64,000 bases of DNA from Avena insularis (taxonomy: Eukaryota; Streptophyta; Magnoliopsida; Poales; Poaceae), in contig CM042684.1 in assembly GCA_023614405.1 (NCBI GenBank), positions 533,246,682-533,310,681 on the forward strand, read 5' to 3'. The notes beneath the pieces are model-generated. The model had not been told where the DNA came from and did no database searches. It saw nothing but the letters and a program-made list of their open reading frames with translations. Shown piece by piece: positions 55,910-64,000 of the stretch (position 1 is the first letter of the stretch; each line of letters starts with the position of its first letter). Both the position numbers and the translations under genes were made by a program.

Positions 55910-57401
55910 ACGAGACCAACGAAGACGATGCCTCCAACAAGGTAGCGATGTCGAGTGACGCTGCCATCGTCCGCTAAGATCAGAGTCAAGGCTCGATTTT
56001 CATCGGCTACCATGTCCCCTCCATACTCGACGCCGACTAGAAATCCACCACCGGAGATCGGTGTGAGATCCCGAGATCCTCCACACCAGATCCCAACGTG
56101 GCTAACCACCTCTAGAGGAGGAAGTTGTCGCAGCCATGCCCGACGCCACCGCCCCGGCGCCTAGATGTCACGATGGCGCCGCTTCCTTCGTTGCCGATGC
56201 ACGTCACCGCCACCTGGGATCTCAGGCCATCAACACCACGCGCCACCACGGATCAGAGAGGAGGGCGCCGCCTCCCACCCCTGGCCGCAACCAGCAGACG
56301 CTCCGCCGCTGCCACACCGCGCAGCCTTTGGCCGGCGACTCCTCCGGCGACGGCGAAGGAGGAGGGTGATGTGCGAGGAGCCTCAAGGAGGGGCAGCGGT
56401 GGAGACCCCAGGGGCGGCGCAGCGTCGCCGTCGCCCGGGGGGAGGGTTAGGTCGGGGGGAGATTACCACGGGAAAGTCCATAATCGAGAACCTCGATCAT
56501 CAGTTGTCCAACGAACTAGTCTAAAGTATATTAGAGACCTGATTTGTTTACATATCACACCTGTATTAATGTTTCCACTTAATACAGAATGATACAAAAC
56601 TATTACGAACTAATGAGATATGTCAATACATTATTATTGGCCTCTAGGGCATACCTCCTTCATAGTTTTGGCTCATGCTAGTATATGTAATCGTTGCTAG
56701 GTGGTCTAAAGACCTATTTATAATTTTTATTATTTTTAAAACATTTTATACCGTTGTTAATAGGTACTTCCTCCGTTCGGATATATAAGACATTCTAGCT
56801 TTTGAAACGAATGTATCTAGACAACTTTTATGTATAGGTTCACTTCGAACATGAACCTATACACTAAAGGACGTCTAGATCCATTTGATTCACAAAGATA
56901 AAACGTTTATATTTCGAGCTAATTGCATGGGACATATAAATAGTTGTCCACTAGGTGCAAAAACACCCAAAAACTTGCAAACTGGGGTCAAGTGGTACAC
57001 CAACTTGTATTATATGTGTAAATACCCACACAGCCAATCACAAACGGCCGCGTGGCACGTCCAGCGCTCAGATCAGCCAAGTCAGCTCGGGCCGGATTTT
57101 TTCAGAAAACCCCCTATCTCAATTTTCGGCGAGAGTGGAAACCAGACCAGGTCAGTTCGGCAATTTTGCAAAATCCCCCCTCCATTAACAGCGCTCGCCG
57201 TTGCAATAGTTGCAACTGCCTTAAGCGGCAGGTCTCAGCTCTCTCCGGACCGACGCCGCTCTGCTGCGATCACGCGCTCTGCTGTGATCGCGCGCCGATG
57301 TCGCTGGACCCTCACCTCCGCCCCTTCCTGTTGGAACCCCCGGACTATGGTATGGCTGTGATTCTCTTCTCCCGCCAGAATTTCTTCTCCCGCTAGTTCC
57401 T

Positions 57402-60400
57402 GTGGAGGCCGTCGAGGTTCATCGTGGGCGACGAGTTAGGGTTCATCTGCGTCGGTGTCTAGGGTTGATCGAAGTAGGCTTTGGCTTTGGGATCGTGTAC
57501 TGGTTAACTTGGAACCGCATGTTCATGCAAATTTGGATGAATTTTTTGCTAGTTGATGGCTTTGTTTGTGGATTCGTGGGGAGTGAAGAAATTCATGGGC
57601 AGTGTTGAGTGGTGGGATCACTGCTGCACTGAATCGTGGTCTATTCATTGGATTGACCAGTTGTTGAGTGAGATGGGATATCGTAGGGATGAGAAGCTTA
57701 GTGTGTACTGGAGCTAGCCTGGACATGAGATTAGTGATGGTCTTGTTTACATACAAGAGGACAAGGATATCCTACAAATGTGCAATGCAGTTAGTGAACA
57801 CAAGCAACTTAATCTGCTTGTTGATCACAATGGGTTTCTCAAAGGTTTGATGAGTGATGCAATACTGAATAGAAGCCCACCACATAGCCCACCACAAATC
57901 CCACATGTACATGACTTGGAAGTTCACATGCATGGAAGTGAAGATAGAGCTGAGCCAAGTAATGCCACAGGGAGAGATGAAGTGGACAATGAACTTGTTA
58001 ATGTAGAAGATGAAGGAGATGAAAGTGTTGATTCTGATTTTGTGGACAGTGATTATGAAGCTGCAGAGGGTGATGATGATTTATTCATTGATAATGTGGA
58101 CAAGGATGTTAATGATCATAATGAGCTTCAAGTTGTTGAGGATTTAGAGGATGAAGCAGCCTTGGTAGATGATGGTGATCTGCACTTCACAGCAGAGGTG
58201 GAGATACATTTGCAGAACAAGTTCAAAGTGTTCAACGCAGCTGTTGATATGAACAATCCTGAGTTCAGAAGAGGAATGATGTTCAGTGACGTGAAAGAGT
58301 TAAGGAAGGCATTGCAAGCATATAGCATAAGGAACAGAGTGACAGTTAATAAGATTAGGAATGAACCAAAAAGGCTTGAAGCAATATGTAGTGACCATTG
58401 TACTTGGCATATCAAAGCATCAACTGACAGCAGGAATGGTGCTTTCACAGTTAAGCAATACACAAAGGAACACACTTGTGAAGCAAACTACGAGGTGAAG
58501 GCATTGACTTCAGAATACTTATGCAACACATTTATAAATGAATTCATAGACAACAGGAAGTTGGACTTGAAGAGCTTTTCTGCTAAGGTGCAAAGGGAAT
58601 TTAGTATGGCCCCCAACAGATGGAAATTAGATAGGGCAAGGAGGCAAGCACTATTATAAATTCATGGAGAAGAGAGTGCACAATTTAGTTTATTGTGGGA
58701 CTATGGTCAGGAGCTTAGAAGAAGCAATCCTGGATCCAAGTTTTTCTTGTCAACAAACAAAGCAAAAGAGAGTGGTGATGAAGTGCCAAAAGAACACTTG
58801 GCTACTCTTTACTGGTCATATGATGCCTGCAAAAGAGGGTTCTTAGAAGGTTGCAGGCCACTCATATGTATTGATGGTTGTCATGTCAAAACCAAGTTCA
58901 AAGGTCAACTACTAACTGCAGTGGGAATTGATCATAATGATTATATTTACCCAATAGCTATGGGTTTAGTTGAAGTAGAATGTACATCTTCTTGGGAATG
59001 GTTCTTGACAACTCTTAGGGATGACCTAAACATCACCAATACATCTCCATGGACAATCATGAGTGATAAGCAAAAGGTGAAGTGTTCAATCTATATAAAG
59101 TGCTCACTCATGTCTTTGTCTTTTCCTTATTTTCTTAATGAGTAACAAGCAAAAGGATAACATGTACTCACTTTATGTATTTTCCTTATTTTCTTAATTT
59201 CCAGGGTTTGATCAATGCAGTTAGAAAAGTTTTCCCTGATGCAGAACACAGGTTTTGTGTTAGGCACTTGCATCAGAATTATTAGAAAGCAGGCCATAAA
59301 GGAGAAGTGTTGAAGAACCACTTGTGGGCCATAGCAAGGTCCACTACAGTTGTGAAGTGGAGGCACAACATGGATAAGCACAAAGCTGACAGTCTTGCTG
59401 CTTATGCTTGGGTAGAAGAACTTCAACCAAACACATGGATCAAGGCATTCTTTAGTGAATTCTGCAAGTGTGATATGCTATTGAATAACCACTGTGAAGT
59501 GTTCAATAGGTACTAAACAATGCACTTTAATGAATAAGAGAGTGTGCTCTATAAATTAATGTTGCTACTTCCTTTGATTCTTACATATATGCATTTTAAT
59601 GTTGCTACTTCCTTTGATTGCAGCTACATACTGGAATGTAGAGAAGTGCCCATCCTATCCATGCTGGAGAGTGTGTTCTATAAATTGATGAATAGGATTG
59701 TGAGCAAACAAAAAGAGGCAGACACCTGGACAGGAACAATTTGTCCAAAAATTAGGAAAAAACTGGACAAGTTTATTGAATGGAGCAAAAATTGCATGGT
59801 AACTGTAGGTGGTGGAGGAGAATTCAAAGTTTCATCTCATGAGATGGAGAAGGACTATGCAGTTGACTTGAGGGCCAGAACATGTGACTGTAAGAGGTGG
59901 CAACTCTCTGGTATCCCATGCCACCATGCCCTTGCTTGTGCTAGGAATGACAGAATTAACCCTGAGACACTTGTACACACTTGTTACAGCATTGAGGCCT
60001 ACAGGAGGGCATATGGTTACAATTTGCATCCACTGAGAGGGAGAGCTTTCTAGGAAAAAGTTAATCCAGTGCAAGTATATCCTCCTTTGTACACAAAAGT
60101 AATGGGCAGGCCTAAGAAGAATAGAAAAAAGGCTCCAGAAGAGAAAATGAAGCAAGGTGTGCTCACTCTTAGCAGGCATGGACTAACAATGCATTGCTCC
60201 ATTTGTGGGAAATCAGGTCACAATAGGAAAGGACATGATAATTACCTCCTAAATCAGCTAGCAGAGCAAGAAGAAAGAAGAGCTGCTGGTCAAGATGTAG
60301 TTGAAGAAGAAGATAGAGATGATCCTACCATTCTAGAGGTATTTGCTCTTTTATGGTTTGTGCAGATGTTATGGTTTTATGCATGAACTGAATATTTCTA

Positions 60401-61129
60401 ATCCAAATGAGCATGTGCAACATATAGCCAATCAGAATCCAATGCCTATGATGGATCCAATACATCAAGATAGGAGCATGATATTCAGGATGGGACAGGA
60501 GGTAATGAAGTTATTCCTGAAATTATTTTAATGTTCTAGCTTTTACCAACAAGTTTTAATGCACTCATATCCTTTTTTACACAATGCAGGAAAGGATCCA
60601 TGATATACCACCAAGATCTACTGAGCCTTTACCTGAAAGTGCATTTGTTGCTGATGCTAGAGACTCAATTCCACAAGCAGGTACTAGAGTTACTACAGCC
60701 ACCAATAGAGGGAGAGGAAGGGGAAATTTAAGAGGAAATGCAAGAGGAAGAGGTACAACCAAGAAAAGATCAGCAGCAGATGTAGCAAGCACATCTGGTA
60801 CAACCACCAACAGAGAGAGAGGAAGAGGAAGAGCTACAACCAAGAAAAGATCAGTAGCAAATGTAGCAAGCACATCTGGGACTGCAGCTGAAGGTAGAGC
60901 AAGAAGCACAAGCAGGGCAAGAGGAAGTGCTAGAGGAAGTGGAACAAACAGGTACAACACAGGACCAGGTAGTGCATACCACCTGCTGTTTGGAGCTGAT
61001 GCAGAAGCCCCTCGAAAAGAGGTTCCTGATCTAAATGAACCAATTGCAGAGGAAGTGCAAGTAACTCAAAATGCACCCTGCTGTGATTTTGAATGCACAA
61101 GCTACTCTGATAAATGTATGTTTCAGTGA
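57402..61129 (+). pseudogene. MULE (MURA-type) transposase with four in-frame stops
   Basis: The order of parts fits plant MULE transposases. The N-terminal region has SWIDQLLSEMGY-like sequence near 57640-57700, then an acidic stretch (VNVEDEGDESVDSDFVDSDY). The DNA-binding/FLYWCH-like part includes FTVKQYTKEHTCEANYEV. The MULE domain has [20 protein letters not shown] and [10 protein letters not shown] (about 58846-59076). A SWIM zinc finger CDCKRWQLSGIPCHHA is at 59883-59930, and a zinc-knuckle-like CSICGKSGHNRKGH at about 60194-60235. The Arg/Gly-rich tail contains two TTKKRS...VASTSGT repeats. Introns 59077-59204 and 59510-59623 have GT-AG ends and keep the frame. In-frame stops lie at 57715, 58657, 59283 and 60051, the last where relatives have Trp. 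Splicing after 60338 is unclear. Confidence 0.9.
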
Positions 61130-61967
61130 GGAAACTTGTTTTTATGTCATTTGATCACAATTTGGAAGTCATAGCTACATAAATGGCCTTTTCTAGACTA
61201 AATATTTATAAATTATTCCATGTACCATGTACCACTGAATTGCTGTCATTTCATTGAATTTCTATCATTTGGTCATTCCATGTACCACGGAAATATTTAT
61301 GAAATATTCCATATACTACACTGAATTGCTGTCATTTTATCATCACCGAGTTGCTGTCATTTATGAAATATTCCATGTACCATGTACCAGTACATAGATG
61401 CTGATACAATTTGATTCATTTTGCTTCACTTTGCACATTCCAAGAATGTCACATGGACATAGGTGCTGTCATATTGATACAAAATTGAACACACTTGGAC
61501 ACACAACAAATATGAGCAAAAATATGCTTCTTTTATTCAAATTCACACCACATTGTTGTACAAGATTGTTGAAACTGGAACTGCTAAAACTGGAACAACT
61601 AAGTAGATACTACAAGGCCAAACACAACCAAATGAAGCACCTAAACAGAAACATCTAATTAAACTACATCTTCTTATTCATCTTCACTCCATATTCAATC
61701 CTTCTTCATCTTCACTCCATATTCAATCCTTCTTCATCTTCTCTCCTTCATCTCCACTACTTCTTGTCCTCTCCTTCTCTCTGCAAATGAAGCACAATTT
61801 AGCTAAAATTAATCAATTTTGTATTAAATTTCATCAACAAACCTGACAAACATGTACTCACTGTGACAAACAGAGGCAAACAGAGGAGCGCCACTGACCT
61901 GATGTGGAGCCGACGAAGACGACGTCCGCCCATTTCTGGCATCCAACCTAGCCTGGAAGATTCCCCT
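61130..61967. other. MULE internal non-coding region
   Basis: 3' part between the transposase and the minus-strand ORF. It contains degenerate repeats of ttccatgtaccatgtacca and gaattgctgtcattt (61200-61400) and duplicated cttcttcatcttcactccat-type blocks (61665-61745). Confidence 0.6.
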
Positions 61968-62279
61968 CTACTTCTCTAGATCATCCATGTCGGTGGAGAG
62001 GACAGGAAGCTGAAGATGCGGGTAGAGCAGGAGGTGGAGGCGCAGCACATGTTCATGGAGCCTATGAAGCTCTATAAACTTCGCCATCTCCTCCGCCTCA
62101 ATCTCCTTCCTCCGCCTTCCCTCTTCATCCAGCCGCCTCTGCCTCTCATCTTCACCCGATGAGGCAGAACGCGCTCCTCGACGAGAAGGACCGGGCCTGT
62201 CCCTCGAACGCGCTCCTCGACGACGAGGAGCAGGGGACCTCCCGGTGCTCTCCGTCGATAACTCGCTGGACTGCGACAT
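61968..62279 (-). CDS. Small charged ORF beside the right TIR of the MULE
   Basis: 103 codons on the minus strand, starting 104 bp inside the right TIR, so the TIR could serve as its promoter just as the left TIR serves the transposase. The N-terminal half is Ser/Arg-rich and the middle is a probable helix (RRKEIEAEEMAKFIELHRLH). No domain is recognised. It may be a second MULE gene, a captured host fragment or chance. Splicing downstream is possible (cagGTCAGT near 61900). Confidence 0.35.
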   Translation of the reverse strand: MSQSSELSTESTGRSPAPRRRGARSRDRPGPSRRGARSASSGEDERQRRLDEEGRRRKEIEAEEMAKFIELHRLHEHVLRLHLLLYPHLQLPVLSTDMDDLEK

Positions 62280-62831
62280 CCTTCACCTCCTCCCACCGCC
62301 GCCGCACGCCGCCGCCGCCACGGAACCCTAAATCGTCTACGAGCAGAGGAAGGGAGAGGAAGGGAGCAGAGGAAGGGAGTTGGGTTTCCACTCTCGCCGA
62401 AAATTGAGACAGGAGGTTTTCTAAAAAAATCCAGCTCGAGCTGACTTGGCTGATCTGAGCGCTAGACGTGCCACGTGGCCGTTTGTGATTGGCTGTGGGG
62501 GTATTTGCACATATAATACAAGTTGGTGTACCACTTGACCCCAGTTTGCAAGTTTTTGGGTGTTTTTGTACCTAGTGGACAACTATTTGTATGTCCCATG
62601 CAATTAGCTCTTATATTTGTGAAGCGGAGGGAGTAGGTCGAATTTTAGGGAAAAAAGATACCATTAAATTTTTTTCTGGCTTATTATCCCGTGTTGCGAG
62701 TGAGATTGGCCAGGAGACACGCGCAACTTTATGAACCGTTATTTTATTTTATTTTAAAATTAATTGTCAAAAAAAATAAGTACAAACTGCTGTCAGTTTC
62801 CAGTTCGAGTCGGTTTGTCCGTCCGCCGTTA

Positions 62832-62841
62832 TTATATATAA
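62832..62841 (+). promoter_or_regulatory. TATA box of the CAF1-like gene
   Basis: ttatatataa lies 82 bp upstream of the ATG at 62923 and only about 175 bp after the poly(A) end of the retroposon stack. Confidence 0.6.
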
Positions 62842-62922
62842 TCTGATCGCTGAAGACATCGATCCCAATCAGTCCGCGAGGATCAAAGGAATTTTCTTTT
62901 GCGAAGAAGAAGGGCATCGACC

Positions 62923-63755
62923 ATGTCACCGCCTCCGCCGCCGCATGGTGAATACGTCCGCGGAGGCAGGACCGTTCGGGTGGTCGACGTGTGGGCACAG
63001 AACGAGGCGGCGGAGCTCGCCCGCATCACCCGCCTCGCCCGGCGCTTCAAGGTCGCGGCGGTGACCACGTCCATCGACCTGCCGCCGCTGCCTCCGTCGC
63101 TCACCGCACCCTGGACGACAGCTACGAGGCCGTCCGCGCCGCCGTGGATCGCGTCCGCTCGACGCAGCTAGGCCTGGTCCTCGTCAGCTCCGGCGACGGC
63201 GATCTGCCCCCGGCCGGCCGCGTGTGGCGGTTCCACCTCGGGGAGGAGCCCGGGGAGGCCGACCCGCGGCGGCTGTGCGAGGCCCTGTGGAGCTACACCC
63301 GCGCCTGCATGCCACACGACGTGTGCGCGACGCTGGACGGCGCGGCCGACGTGGCGTACCTGGTGAGGCACCTCGACGGCGGCGCCCTGCCGGCCCGGCG
63401 CGAGGCGTTCCTGCAGCGGTGCACCGTCCTGTTCCCGCACCTGTACGACCTCAAGGTGATTGCGGAGTGGCGCGCGGTGGAGGGCCGGGATCCACCGCTC
63501 GCGGGCGCCGGCGCCGGAGGGGTGGACGCGTTCCGCCGGTTCCTGGAGCTGGTACGGAAGTGGAAGTACGGGAGCTGGCCCTGTGGGTACAACGCGTTTA
63601 TGTACGGTCTCGGCGCCGCCGACGACGTAGATCTCGTCCACTACAAGAGAATAAGTGCAGAGTTCGACGAGCAAAGGAGGCGACTCAAGGAGTACCTTCT
63701 TCAGCACAACGACGAGGAATACGTCACGCAAAGGCTGCTTCCCGTGATAATGTGA
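62923..63755 (+). pseudogene. CAF1-like (CCR4-associated factor 1) gene, frameshifted
   Basis: The first frame from the ATG at 62923 reads MSPPPPPHGEYVRGGRTVRV, then VDVWAQNEAAELARI and FKVAAVTTSIDLP. The second, from about 63100, has SYEAVRAAVDRVRSTQLGLV, VWRFHL, DVCATLDGAADVAYLVRHLD and VLFPHLYDLKVIAEW. These match the ordered blocks of plant CAF1 deadenylases, the nuclease subunit of CCR4-NOT that shortens mRNA poly(A) tails. One missing base (or two extra) between about 63070 and 63110 separates the frames; otherwise the length, about 277 residues, is normal. The catalytic D-x-E of the first exonuclease motif (VAxDTE in active enzymes) is V-T-T here, so it would not be an active nuclease even with the frame intact. 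It could be a diverged pseudoenzyme with a sequencing error, or a pseudogene. No intron is needed. Confidence 0.75.
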
Positions 63756-64000
63756 TGTCATGATTTTTCAGTCTGATGATTGATGATGTAAACACCAGGA
63801 ATTCTGTCGAATCATGTGAATTGATCCTCGCTGTGCAGAAAAATCATGCCCAAGCATACTGTAATAACCAGGAAAAAGAGCTTCGCCACATGTAGGCATG
63901 AAATCAAGCAAACAACCTCTATATACTGTACTGTAAATCAATTCAGAGAAGAGAGTTTGGATTACAGTCCATCACAACTACAGGAGTTCTTGTTGACTTC
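63756..64000. other. 3' flank of the CAF1-like gene
   Basis: Probable 3' UTR and flank; no other feature seen. Confidence 0.4.

Larger units (their letters stand above)
46101..56462 (-). mobile_element. Antisense poly(A) retroposon split by gypsy element 3
   Basis: It starts on the plus strand with a poly(T) run (46101-46109) and cctctgcatcaaaaagatgc acacagcc-type sequence, as does the repeat at 18415. It continues to 46925 and resumes at 55910 with gatgcctccaacaaggtagcg-like sequence. GC content rises strongly to about 56460, where the copia LTR resumes. About 1.4 kb of its own sequence is present. GC-rich frames in it have no recognisable motif. The right boundary is approximate and no target duplication was identified. 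Confidence 0.55.
36248..56662 (-). mobile_element. Copia solo LTR (BARE/Angela-like), split by later insertions
   Basis: On the plus strand it starts tgaaggggttctgcggcaga and ends ggcctctagggcatacctccttca, which is the inverse of a BARE/WIS/Angela-type LTR start. Between the insertions it keeps that LTR's landmarks in order: aagatctatct, a minus-strand TATA (36776-36785), cctttcggacccctccgatc, gatcaataaccaatagcgg, atacctagttcaatctt, gagtgggcccagggtatc and taatacagaa near the end. No copia internal region lies beside it, so it is a solo LTR made by LTR-LTR recombination. No clean 5-bp target duplication remains (cacca on the left, tagtt on the right). Confidence 0.65.
56916..62610 (+). mobile_element. 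Mutator-like element (MULE) with 228-bp TIRs
   Basis: The terminal inverted repeats 56916-57143 and 62383-62610 are equal in length and nearly identical (gagctaattgcatgggacat at the outer ends, gagagtggaaacc at the inner). The 9-bp target duplication is ttatatttc (56907-56915) and ttatatttg (62611-62619), 8 of 9 matching. It encodes a MURA-type transposase on the plus strand and a small minus-strand ORF near the right TIR. Total length is 5,695 bp. The high TIR identity suggests fairly recent movement, probably driven in trans or before the stops arose. Confidence 0.93.
56767..62633. mobile_element. Stowaway MITE split by a MULE
   Basis: The left end cttcctccgttcggatatat and right end gaagcggagggag are inverted Stowaway termini, with TA at 56765-56766 and 62634-62635. 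After removal of the MULE and one target copy, the MITE is about 163 bp and resembles the one at 20984 (atgtatctagac, tataggttca, acctatacactaaa). Confidence 0.85.
35770..62657 (+). mobile_element. Host retroposon of the large nested stack
   Basis: The left part (to 36247) and the right parts (56663-56766 and 62634-62657) join into one sequence that matches the separate fragment at 35118-35327. It ends in ggtcgaattttagggaaaaaag, an A-rich tail. Everything between is inserted: the copia solo LTR (36248-56662) and the Stowaway with its MULE (56767-62633). The left boundary is uncertain, within about 200 bp. The element's own sequence is about 0.6 kb and non-coding. Confidence 0.6.

Noticed and set aside
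57297..57399. Short separate gene starting at the ATG at 57297
   Set aside because: The frame stops after 34 codons. It may be an upstream leader ORF of the transposase gene, but nothing supports a product.
63168..63763. Long antisense and third-frame ORFs over the CAF1-like gene
   Set aside because: High GC content opens all frames; only the two joined plus frames show CAF1 blocks.

Overview
The window reads as nuclear DNA of a Triticeae grass (wheat, Aegilops, barley or rye type). The signs are long Athila-type Ty3/gypsy elements, a BARE/Angela-like copia LTR, Stowaway and Tourist-like MITEs, CACTA, Harbinger and Mutator-like DNA transposons, poly(A)-tailed retroposons, and only a few host genes, split by GT-AG introns. 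No bacterial, organellar, tRNA or rRNA feature was seen.

Layout. 1-2.3 kb: AT-rich DNA and a degenerate minisatellite. 2.3-12.5 kb: a small poly(A) retroposon with a 15-bp target-site duplication (TSD). It was later split by a CACTA element (TSD CCT) and by a non-autonomous gypsy element (TSD CTACG). 12.6-19.7 kb: a decayed gypsy gag, a broken piece of an AAA-ATPase gene, a decayed antisense copia pol and an antisense retroposon. 20-29.5 kb is the gene island. It holds a Stowaway MITE, a possible minus-strand exon, an intact nine-exon acyl-protein thioesterase gene (+, 254 codons), and a convergent five-exon gene (-, 148 codons) for a small cysteine-rich protein with two CXC motifs. 29.5-35 kb: a 675-bp tandem duplication, a Tourist-like MITE and a dead Harbinger transposon (TSD TTA).

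35.7-62.7 kb is one nested stack. A retroposon was entered by a copia solo LTR (36,248-56,662) and by a Stowaway MITE (56,767-62,633). The copia LTR holds a 335-bp solo LTR (37,188-45,517), which holds a minus-strand gypsy element (37,394-45,383, TSD ATCGC). The same copia LTR also holds an antisense retroposon (46,101-~56,462) split by a plus-strand gypsy element (46,926-55,909). The Stowaway holds a MULE (56,916-62,610) with 228-bp terminal inverted repeats and a transposase gene carrying four in-frame stops. Just beyond the stack, 62.8-63.8 kb, is a CAF1-like gene with a frameshift and without its first two catalytic acids.

The three gypsy elements share LTR starts, a tRNA-Asp type primer-binding site, a 3' non-coding region, a conserved hairpin and a repeated polypurine-like motif. 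One carries an unrelated 267-codon ORF; the other two carry gag plus a protease-like domain. None shows reverse transcriptase or integrase, so all look dependent on proteins made elsewhere. One is also a mosaic with two different 3' halves in tandem. This family is the best candidate for something under-described. The two-CXC mini-protein is the best host-gene candidate.
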